The notes beneath the pieces were generated by a model, which had not been told where the DNA came from, ran no database searches, and saw only the letters and a list, made by a program, of their open reading frames with translations. The position numbers and the translations under genes are program-made. This document shows, piece after piece, positions 47,658-55,226 of a DNA stretch of 64,000 bases (the stretch's first letter is position 1; the number at the start of each line of letters is the position of its first letter). The DNA lies in contig CACXYH010000019.1 of assembly GCA_902771785.1 (NCBI GenBank), forward strand, positions 1 through 64,000, given 5' to 3'. Origin of the DNA: an uncultured Prevotellaceae bacterium (GTDB lineage Bacteria > Bacteroidota > Bacteroidia > Bacteroidales > Bacteroidaceae).

Positions 47658-47811
47658 CTGTTTTGGGCCAAAACGCAAGTCGTTTTGGCCCAATTTGTTT
47701 TGCGTTTTGGCCCAAATCGTCAGGCGTTTTGGGCCAAAACGCGCTGCGATTTATGGCAAAACGTCCGACGATTTGCCACAAAACGACGGGCGATTTATGG
47801 CAAAACGTAAA
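47658..47811. repeat. 22-bp-period array, 7 units, with two perfect hairpins
   Basis: Units begin at 47658, 47680, 47702, 47724, 47746, 47768 and 47790. The core is GTTTTGGCCCAA or its inverse in the first four, and GATTTATGGCAAAACG-like in the last three. Two hairpins result: 47663-47675 with 47681-47693 (13 bp, loop CAAGT, followed by TTTGTTTT, so a likely terminator of the SusD operon) and 47702-47716 with 47728-47742 (15 bp, 11-nt loop). The array ends 17 nt before the next -33 box. No coding role is supported. Confidence 0.88.
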
Positions 47812-47828
47812 TAAAAAAAGGAAAAACC

Positions 47829-47883
47829 TTTGTGCTTTGAAGAATATTTCATAACTTTGCACCCAAATATCGACTAAAACGTA
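47829..47883 (+). promoter_or_regulatory. Promoter and shared leader motif, beta-helix protein gene
   Basis: TTTG (47829-47832), 19-nt spacer, TAACTTTG (47852-47859), then TCGACTAAAACGTA (47870-47883), the same 14-mer as at 24573-24586. The ATG is at 47925. Confidence 0.75.
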
Positions 47884-47924
47884 TTTTCGCTAGTATTAAC
47901 TAATTAATAACAAAAAACAAACTT

Positions 47925-50231
47925 ATGAAGAAAATCTTTACTTTGATTTGTGCAGCCGTGCTTATGTGCGGTTTTGCAAGTGCGCAAAAAGTTCAGAGGT
48001 ACGACGTGACCAATGCCACGGAGTTCAACAATGCCCTCACGGAAATTGCAACACTGGAAAAGGGCAGTACTGCCTACGTCTACATTCAGGGACTTATCGA
48101 TGCAAAGACCTTGAAGAACGATGCTTCTGGTAAAATGCAGCCTACGTTGCGCAACATCCACTTCATCGGTGTAAACGATGAGGAGACTGGCGAACGTGCA
48201 ACCCTCAAGATGGAAATGCAACTGCCAGCCAACAATACCGAGGCTGATGGTTTTTCACTGCACTATGAGAATCTGAGGCTCATGCAGACACAGGGTGTAT
48301 GGGGCAACTCGAAGCACCTGATGAACTTCAAGGACACCTTGAAGCACTACATCGACACGCTGGAATTCGTGAACTGCGAACTTACCGAGCTCTGCCGTTC
48401 GCTCTATCGTGCCGAAGCTCAGAACAAGAATACCGATGCTGGTACCATGAAGGTGTTCCGCATGGAGAACTGCGTGGTTCACAATGGTTTCCGTCAGGCT
48501 TCAGCCATGCCTGCCATCTATATGGCACAGCCTGTAAACGAGATGACCTTCAAGAACAACACGTTCTATGACCTTACCTATCTGAATGGTATTGTAAGCT
48601 TTGGCACCATGACTGAGAATACGGGTCGTCAGGCTGTGAAGGTAGTGTTCGAGAACAATACCGTCTGCGCGTGGAGTAAAGCATCACTGCTTGGATATGC
48701 TGGAGGTGTAAGCACCGAGTCTGAGTTCCATATTAAGAACAACATCATTGTGCAGCCCAACTGGATTGACGAGATGAATGGTCGTTTCGGTGACACCAAC
48801 GGTTCTCATGCTGGTGTTGGCATCTATGGAGAGACAGACGAGGCCAACGGTTTCCTGACTCAGGACTCTGTTGATGCACGTATTGCAAAGGGCGTTAACC
48901 TCACCAACCTCGATGGTGGTCTGGTTCAGCTCGAAAACAACATCCTCTATGGTTACAAATACCAGGACATGAACGACGCTATCGACATGGGCAACATTAT
49001 TCCCATTGGCAATGACGAGAACGAGGAAGCCGAATTCTCGTTCCTGACCATGGAAGATGCAGGTTTTGCATGGAGCGACTTCGTTGATGCCAAGAACGAC
49101 AAGTTCCAAATCAACGACCAGCACGCTGTACACGCTGCCGGTAAGAATGGTGCACCTCTTGGCGACACGAACAACTACACCGACAAGGTGATTAAGGAAG
49201 TCGCAGTCAGTATCAAGATTTCCGGTTCTAAGACCGTAAGCTACGCTATTGAACCTATGCAGGAGAAGTACTTCACAGGCGACAAAATCACGATTACCCT
49301 CAACGACCATAACAACGCCCTGCGCACCCTAAACACCTTTAAGGGGTGGAGCGACGGTTCTATGGAGACTATCCGTGTCATCGAACTTACCGACAATCTC
49401 GACCTGACCGCTACCTACGAGTCTGCAATCAGCGGTGTTGTTTCTTGGTTCGACTTTTCGCAGACTCCCGCTGCTGGCCAGAACAAGCTCACCAACTACG
49501 AGGCTGACGTATATGCAGAAGGCAACCGTGCTGTGGCTACGATGATGATGTGCGACACACTGAATGCTGCCGTTAGCGGTGACTATCGCGTGGTTAATGG
49601 TTCCGAGAACCGCTTCAACTGGCGTTCCAGTAAGTTTGGCGAGGATGCTGCCGACCAGCAGATTTGCGTTCTTTCGCGTAAGTCACCCGCTATTGTTCGT
49701 GCAGAAAACAAGCCCGACTTCCTGGTATTCACCTTCTCTACGAAAGACCTTCATAATGTTGTATTCTCTGCATTCTGCGGTACCGATAACTTTGGTTACA
49801 AGACGCAGCTGGCCGACTACTCTATCGATGGTGGCCAGACCTGGATCAACTTTGCGAAAGTAGATATGGAATCGAAGCCAGCTTCCTACGCAGGTGCTTC
49901 TGAGCCCAATGGTGTACACTGGGGCTGGACAGAGCTGAAAGGCATTCTGCCAGCCGAGGTCGAGAACCTAGAGAGCGTTCAAGTACGCGTTATCGGTGAT
50001 GTCACTGGCGAGCAAGTTGATAATGTGTACTCTGGCATAGACCATGAGACTGCTAACATGTTCGAATATGTAGGTGCTGTACTTATCACTGCTGGAGAAG
50101 CTGCCGGCATCCAGAACGTGAACTTCGTTCAGAACAAGAACGCCGTTCGCTACAACCTCTCTGGCCAGAAGGTTGACGACAGCTACAAGGGTGTAGTCAT
50201 CGTCAATGGCAAGAAGATGTTCGTGAAATAA
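47925..50231 (+). CDS. Secreted beta-helix (DUF4957/DUF5123-like) protein with pectin-locus accessory modules
   Basis: 768 residues. Signal peptide MKKIFTLICAAVLMCGFASAQ. Residues about 25-420 read as a right-handed beta-helix of the DUF4957/DUF5123 kind common in pectin loci (FRMENCVVHNGF, FKNNTFYDLTYLNG, VVFENNTVCAWSK, LENNILYGYK). I see no lyase or hydrolase catalytic signature, so glycan binding is more likely than catalysis. Residues about 460-500 form an InlB-like repeat (FKGWSDGSMETIRV), about 505-730 a beta-rich module resembling one in the CE8 protein, and the final about 28 a shared tail (YNLSGQKV ... NGKKMFVK). Monocistronic, between a clear promoter and a clear terminator. Confidence 0.75.
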   Translation: MKKIFTLICAAVLMCGFASAQKVQRYDVTNATEFNNALTEIATLEKGSTAYVYIQGLIDAKTLKNDASGKMQPTLRNIHFIGVNDEETGERATLKMEMQLPANNTEADGFSLHYENLRLMQTQGVWGNSKHLMNFKDTLKHYIDTLEFVNCELTELCRSLYRAEAQNKNTDAGTMKVFRMENCVVHNGFRQASAMPAIYMAQPVNEMTFKNNTFYDLTYLNGIVSFGTMTENTGRQAVKVVFENNTVCAWSKASLLGYAGGVSTESEFHIKNNIIVQPNWIDEMNGRFGDTNGSHAGVGIYGETDEANGFLTQDSVDARIAKGVNLTNLDGGLVQLENNILYGYKYQDMNDAIDMGNIIPIGNDENEEAEFSFLTMEDAGFAWSDFVDAKNDKFQINDQHAVHAAGKNGAPLGDTNNYTDKVIKEVAVSIKISGSKTVSYAIEPMQEKYFTGDKITITLNDHNNALRTLNTFKGWSDGSMETIRVIELTDNLDLTATYESAISGVVSWFDFSQTPAAGQNKLTNYEADVYAEGNRAVATMMMCDTLNAAVSGDYRVVNGSENRFNWRSSKFGEDAADQQICVLSRKSPAIVRAENKPDFLVFTFSTKDLHNVVFSAFCGTDNFGYKTQLADYSIDGGQTWINFAKVDMESKPASYAGASEPNGVHWGWTELKGILPAEVENLESVQVRVIGDVTGEQVDNVYSGIDHETANMFEYVGAVLITAGEAAGIQNVNFVQNKNAVRYNLSGQKVDDSYKGVVIVNGKKMFVK

Positions 50232-50255
50232 GTCGTTCAACGACAATCCATAACG

Positions 50256-50294
50256 AAAGTCCTCGACAGTCATCGGCTGTCGAGGACTTTTTTT
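50256..50294 (+). terminator. Intrinsic terminator after the beta-helix protein gene
   Basis: AAAGTCCTCGACAG (50256-50269) pairs perfectly with CTGTCGAGGACTTT (50277-50290) around a 7-nt loop, followed by T's to 50294. It begins 25 nt after the stop. Confidence 0.92.
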
Positions 50295-50358
50295 GCCTTT
50301 GGGTAATTATTCCACATTATTTAATATAATAATACACCTCTATTTCGCAGATTATTCG

Positions 50359-50366
50359 TAATTTTG
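50359..50366 (+). promoter_or_regulatory. -7 box, PL1-GH3 operon
   Basis: TAATTTTG, 27 nt before the ATG at 50394. No good -33 box is seen. Confidence 0.5.
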
Positions 50367-50393
50367 CAACATCAAAAGCAAAAACGACATGAC

Positions 50394-52598
50394 ATGAAAC
50401 AAATCAGTAACATCATTCTGGGCATGCTCGCACTCCTCGTGGCATTCCCCTCGTGGGCAATGGCAGGCACAGAGAAGACTCCGGCATTCCCTGGAGCAGA
50501 AGGCTTCGGTAAGTACACTACTGGCGGACGCGGCGGAAAGGTATACCACGTGACCAGCCTTGCTGACGACGGTTCGAAGGGAACGCTGCGTTGGGCTAAC
50601 TCACAGACCGGACCACGTACCATCATCTTCGACGTAAGTGGAACCATCTTCCTGAAGTCGGCACTGAAAATCAACAACAACACCACCCTTGCCGGACAGA
50701 CTGCCCCTGGCGACGGAATCTGCCTGGCTGACTATCCCGTAACATTAGGCTCTAATGTGATTTGCCGATATATGCGCTTCCGTCTTGGACAGCAGCAGGT
50801 GGCTCATCACGAGGGCGACGGTCTCGGCTCGATGGACGACAACAACATTATCGTAGACCACTGCTCCGTATCGTGGAGCATCGACGAGTGCCTGTCGGTC
50901 TATGGCGGCCGAAACCTCACCGTGCAATGGAGCATCACCTCGCAGAGCCTTGTCAACAGCGGCCACTCCAAGGGAGCTCACGGCTACGGTGGCAACTGGG
51001 GTGGCGCCGGTGCGTCGTTTCATCATAACCTCATTGCCCATCACACCTCACGCACTCCCCGCTTAGGCCCGCGTACCGGCACACAGACTGACGAGCGGAT
51101 GGACATGCGCAACAACGTGATTTACAATTGGGGCGGCAACGGATGCTATGGTGGTGAAGGCATGAAAGTGAACATCGTGAACAACTACTATAAACCGGGA
51201 CCGGCCACCATGAAACGCGGTACCAACATCCAGCAGCGCATTGCCGGCATCGGCATTCGCACCACAAGCTATACCAACCACGACACCAATCCCAACGGTT
51301 GGGACGTCATGTGGCACGTCTGGGGAAAATACTACGTGACGGGCAACGTGAACACCAAGCACAGCAACGTGACGAAGGACAATTGGACCTATGGCATGTA
51401 CAATCAAATCAGCAATGGCAGCGGAGTAGACTATACCTACACCCAGGCCACGAAGGACACCATGCGCATCAACGAGCCGATACCATTTGTAGCCGTCACT
51501 ACCCACACGGCCGAGAAAGCTTACGAACAGGTGCTGAAGTATGTGGGTGCCTCGCTCCACCGCGATGAGCTCGACGAAATCATCATCGAAGACACACAAC
51601 TGGGCGAGGCTACCTTCACGGGCAGTGGCAACGACAGCGGTTTCATCAACTCGCAGACCGATGTTGCATCACTCATTCCCACCTGCTGGCCTGAACTGAA
51701 GAGCGAAGCTGCACCCAAGGACACCGACGGCGACGGCATGCCCGACGAATGGGAGACGAAGAACGGGCTGAACCCCAACAATGCCAGCGACGGCAACCAG
51801 ACTAATGCCGAAGGCTACACCAACCTGGAGGTCTACATGAACTCACTCGTTGCCGACATCACCGCCCATCAGAACGAAGGAGGCGAACAGCAAGGCTATA
51901 TCGAGGAGGTCTACACCCCTGGTGAAGACGAAGAACCTGGCATGAAGACCAATGCCACCGGAAAAATCAACTGGCTGTTTAACACGGGCAAGACAGGGCA
52001 GATGCCTACCTACGACGATGCCATCAAAAACTATCTGACGGCAGAATGCGAATTAGGCAGCAATCTCTCGTATGCCGGCACCCAATCGAACAGCGGCGCC
52101 GTGCTCACCAAGCTGCAGCCCAAGAACAGCAACGAATCGCAGGCCAACGCCGAGAATGCCATCACCTTCAACGTCAACATGGCCGAGGGCTACTATTTCC
52201 GCCCGACGAACGTTGCCTTTCATGCCATCAAATGCGGCACCAACGGTGGTAAGCTCGACATCTATTGGCAAAATGCTGACGGCAAGAAGGAAGTGGAGAT
52301 GGGGTTTTCGCCCGAGCGCGAGACCTATTCCAAGTATAGTCGCGACATCTACAACGTGAGCTCTGCTCCCGGCATGAGCAAACTCGTGCTCCACGTGCTC
52401 AGTCTGGCCAACAACAAGCAGCTGGCCATTGGCAACGTGACGATTACGGGCGAGGTGAAGACCAAGGACGACACGGGCATCAGCGACGTACGCCCCGTGA
52501 CTTTCCACCATAAGATCTTCAACTTGCGAGGCGAGGAAGTATCCAAGCCCGGCAAAGGCATCTACATCAGTAACCACAAGAAATACATACAGCAATAA
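50394..52598 (+). CDS. Pectate lyase, PL1 family, with C-terminal accessory module and tail
   Basis: 734 residues from MKQISNIILGMLALLVAFPSWAMAG (signal peptide); ten upstream codons of open frame overlap the promoter. The PL1 domain (about 27-440) opens FPGAEGFGKYTTGGRGGK and contains DHCSVSWSIDE and SKGAHGYGGNWGG. A calcium-loop motif DTDGDGMPDEWE lies near 443. Residues about 520-690 form a module very like one in CE8 (KLQP, GTNGGKLD, NKQLAIGNVTITGE). The end carries the shared tail in a diverged form (FNLRGEEV ... NHKKYIQQ). It resembles the PL1 at 24596 but is 150 residues longer. Its stop shares one base with the GH3 start. Confidence 0.88.
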   Translation: MKQISNIILGMLALLVAFPSWAMAGTEKTPAFPGAEGFGKYTTGGRGGKVYHVTSLADDGSKGTLRWANSQTGPRTIIFDVSGTIFLKSALKINNNTTLAGQTAPGDGICLADYPVTLGSNVICRYMRFRLGQQQVAHHEGDGLGSMDDNNIIVDHCSVSWSIDECLSVYGGRNLTVQWSITSQSLVNSGHSKGAHGYGGNWGGAGASFHHNLIAHHTSRTPRLGPRTGTQTDERMDMRNNVIYNWGGNGCYGGEGMKVNIVNNYYKPGPATMKRGTNIQQRIAGIGIRTTSYTNHDTNPNGWDVMWHVWGKYYVTGNVNTKHSNVTKDNWTYGMYNQISNGSGVDYTYTQATKDTMRINEPIPFVAVTTHTAEKAYEQVLKYVGASLHRDELDEIIIEDTQLGEATFTGSGNDSGFINSQTDVASLIPTCWPELKSEAAPKDTDGDGMPDEWETKNGLNPNNASDGNQTNAEGYTNLEVYMNSLVADITAHQNEGGEQQGYIEEVYTPGEDEEPGMKTNATGKINWLFNTGKTGQMPTYDDAIKNYLTAECELGSNLSYAGTQSNSGAVLTKLQPKNSNESQANAENAITFNVNMAEGYYFRPTNVAFHAIKCGTNGGKLDIYWQNADGKKEVEMGFSPERETYSKYSRDIYNVSSAPGMSKLVLHVLSLANNKQLAIGNVTITGEVKTKDDTGISDVRPVTFHHKIFNLRGEEVSKPGKGIYISNHKKYIQQ

Positions 52599-55168
52599 TG
52601 AAGAAGAAAAGCATCCTACTCGCGCTGCTGCTTGGTGCCTCACTGACCGGCACAGCCCAGAAACTGCCCTATCAGGACAGCAACCTTACAGCCGAAAAAC
52701 GTGCCGACGACCTGCTGAAACGACTGACCGTTGAGGAGAAGGCCAAGTTAATGATGGACGTGTCGCCCGCCATCGAGCGTTTGGGCATCCCTGCATTCCA
52801 GTGGTGGAACGAGGCCCTGCACGGCGTGGGCCGCAACGGCTATGCCACCGTGTTCCCCATCACCATGAACATGGCAGCCTCATGGGACGATGCCCTGGTG
52901 CAAGAAGTGTTTACGGCAGTGAGCGACGAAGCGCGCGCCAAGAACCAGCAAGCCAAGAAATCGGGCAGCGTGAAACGCTACCAAGGCTTGTCCTATTGGA
53001 CACCTAACATCAACATCTTCCGCGACCCGCGATGGGGACGCGGTCAGGAGACCTACGGCGAAGACCCCTACCTGACGTCGAAGATGGGACTGGCCGTAGT
53101 GCGCGGACTACAGGGACCCGACAACACGAAGTACCGCAAGCTGCTGGCTTGCGCCAAGCATTTTGCTGTACACAGCGGCCCGGAATGGAACCGCCACACC
53201 TTCAATATCGAAGACCTGCCCGAGCGAGACTTGTGGGAGACCTACTTACCCGCCTTCAAAGCGCTGGTGCAGGAAGGTAATGTAGCTGAAGTGATGTGCG
53301 CCTATCAGCGCATCGACGGCCAGTCCTGCTGCTCTCAAAGCCGCTACGAGCAGCAAATACTGCGCGACGAATGGGGCTTTAAGGGACTGATTACCAGTGA
53401 CTGTGGTGCCATTCGCGACTTCCTGCCCCAGTGGCACAACGTGGCCAAGGACAACGAAGAGGCTGCGGCCAAGGCTGTACTCAACGGCACCGACGTAGAG
53501 TGTGGTTCCGTCTACCGCAACCTGCCTGCTGCTGTCAAGCGTGGCGACATCAAGGAAGCCGACCTCGATCGCTCGTTGCGTCGCCTGCTCATTGCCCGAT
53601 TCCAGCTGGGTGACTTCGATGACGATGCGCTTGTGGAGTGGACAAGAATACCCGCCAGCGTCATTGCCTCGAAAGAACACAAGCAGAAGGCCCTTAAAGT
53701 AGCCAGCGAAGGCATCGTGCTTCTGAAGAACAATGGTGTGCTGCCGCTCAGCAAGAACCAGAAAATCGTGGTCATGGGTCCCAATGCCGCCGACTCCATC
53801 ATGCAGTGGGGCAACTACTCGGGCTATCCCACGCAAACCATCACCGCCCTGCAGGGCATTCGCGAGCAGCTGGGCAACGATGTCAAGTATGTACCGGGCT
53901 GCGCCCTGACACGCAGCGAAGTGACCGAGAGCCGCTTCAACCTCATCACCGCTCCTCTGGGCAGTAAGGGCATGCAGGCTGCTTACTGGAACAACGAGGA
54001 GATGAAGGGCGAGCCCGTTACCACCGTCAACATGGCCGAGCCCATTAACCTGAGCAACGGCGGCAACACCGTCTTTGCCCCCGGTGTAGAGTTGGAGCAC
54101 TTCTCAGCCCGCTACGACGGAACCTTCATTCCTACCGAAGATGAGACGCTGACGCTCACCCTTGGTGCCGACGATAAGGTGCGCCTCATCCTGAACGGCG
54201 ATACGCTCGTCGACATCTGGAAACCTCGCAACCGCATTCAGGAAAGTCGCCAGGACATCAACGTAAAGGCCGGACGCAACTATCGTCTGCAGATAGACTA
54301 TGTGCAGGAGACTGGCATGGCCGTCATGCAGTTCGACATTCGCAAGAAGTACGCCCCCACCCTCGAACAGCAGCTCGCCAAGATAGGCGACGCTGAGACC
54401 ATCGTCTTCGTGGGCGGCATTTCGCCGCGCGTCGAGGGCGAGGAGATGCGTGTCAGCGAGCCCGGCTTCCGTGGCGGCGACCGTACCGACATCGAACTTC
54501 CACAGGCACAGCGCCAGCTGTTGGCCCAGCTCCATAAGGCAGGAAAGAAGATCGTGTTTGTCAATTGCTCTGGCGGTGCCGTAGGACTGGTGCCCGAAAG
54601 CGAGTCGTGCGATGCTATCATACAGGCGTGGTATGGCGGTGAACAAGGTGGACGTGCGCTGGCAGGTGTACTCTTTGGCGACGTGAACCCCAGCGGAAAG
54701 CTGCCCGTCACGTTCTACAAGAGTGTCGACCAGCTGCCAGATTTCCTCGACTATCGTATGACCAACCGCACCTACCGCTACTTCAAGGACGAACCCCTCT
54801 ACCCCTTCGGCTATGGTCTCAGCTACACCACCTTTGCCTACGGCAAGCCGAAGTTCAAGAACGGACAGCTGACGGTGAGCGTCAAGAATACGGGCAGCCG
54901 CGAGGGAACTGAAGTTGTGCAGGTCTACATCCGTCGTCCGGCCGACACCGACGGACCGCTGAAGACGCTGCGCGGCTACAGCCGTGTGACGCTGAAGCCC
55001 GGTGAGAGCCGCGACGTGACCATCGCCCTGCCCCGCGAACGCTTCGAGTTGTGGGATGCCAAGACTAACACCATGCGCGTGGTTCCTGACCAGTATGAAT
55101 TGTTCGTTGGCTCGTCGAGTGCCGACCGCGACTTGCAGAAGCTTAGCGTAAAGATAGCCAACAAGTAA
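52598..55168 (+). CDS. GH3 family exo-glycosidase with PA14 insert (beta-xylosidase/beta-glucosidase type)
   Basis: 856 residues. Signal peptide MKKKSILLALLLGASLTGTAQ, GH3 N-terminal barrel with the DPRWGRGQETYGEDPYL and KHFAVHSGPEWNRH motifs, and the nucleophile Asp268 in GLITSDCGAI. The C-terminal sandwich is interrupted at about 440-600 by a PA14-like insert (YDGTFIPTEDETLTLTLGADDKVRLILNG). A fibronectin III-like domain closes the protein (GTEVVQVYIRRPA). The overall build recalls Prevotella GH3 beta-xylosidases; in this locus it probably trims neutral sugars from pectin side chains. Translation is coupled to PL1 by a 1-bp overlap. It is likely periplasmic. Confidence 0.88.
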   Translation: MKKKSILLALLLGASLTGTAQKLPYQDSNLTAEKRADDLLKRLTVEEKAKLMMDVSPAIERLGIPAFQWWNEALHGVGRNGYATVFPITMNMAASWDDALVQEVFTAVSDEARAKNQQAKKSGSVKRYQGLSYWTPNINIFRDPRWGRGQETYGEDPYLTSKMGLAVVRGLQGPDNTKYRKLLACAKHFAVHSGPEWNRHTFNIEDLPERDLWETYLPAFKALVQEGNVAEVMCAYQRIDGQSCCSQSRYEQQILRDEWGFKGLITSDCGAIRDFLPQWHNVAKDNEEAAAKAVLNGTDVECGSVYRNLPAAVKRGDIKEADLDRSLRRLLIARFQLGDFDDDALVEWTRIPASVIASKEHKQKALKVASEGIVLLKNNGVLPLSKNQKIVVMGPNAADSIMQWGNYSGYPTQTITALQGIREQLGNDVKYVPGCALTRSEVTESRFNLITAPLGSKGMQAAYWNNEEMKGEPVTTVNMAEPINLSNGGNTVFAPGVELEHFSARYDGTFIPTEDETLTLTLGADDKVRLILNGDTLVDIWKPRNRIQESRQDINVKAGRNYRLQIDYVQETGMAVMQFDIRKKYAPTLEQQLAKIGDAETIVFVGGISPRVEGEEMRVSEPGFRGGDRTDIELPQAQRQLLAQLHKAGKKIVFVNCSGGAVGLVPESESCDAIIQAWYGGEQGGRALAGVLFGDVNPSGKLPVTFYKSVDQLPDFLDYRMTNRTYRYFKDEPLYPFGYGLSYTTFAYGKPKFKNGQLTVSVKNTGSREGTEVVQVYIRRPADTDGPLKTLRGYSRVTLKPGESRDVTIALPRERFELWDAKTNTMRVVPDQYELFVGSSSADRDLQKLSVKIANK

Positions 55169-55173
55169 GAATA

Positions 55174-55211
55174 AAAAATTAACGGACTCAGATTTGAGTC
55201 CGTTAATTTTT
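55174..55211. terminator. Bidirectional terminator between the pectin and glycogen clusters
   Basis: AAAAATTAACGGACTCA (55174-55190) pairs perfectly over 17 bp with 55195-55211 around GATT. Because the stem ends in A-run/T-run arms, it reads as stem plus U-tract on both strands, serving GH3 (plus) and the GH57 gene (minus), which converge here. Confidence 0.92.
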
Positions 55212-55226
55212 ATCCGAAGGTCTCTG

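Noticed and set aside
47663-47854. 63-codon frame through the GTTTTGGCCC array
   Set aside because: It is repeat-derived. A 22-bp step is not a multiple of three, so no protein repeat is preserved.
45451-47862. 803-codon antisense frame across SusC2, SusD2 and the repeat array
   Set aside because: It lies opposite two well-supported genes, has no family-like sequence, and its start lies near a repeat array. Long antisense frames are common opposite genes with this codon usage (several others occur over CE8 and SusC1).
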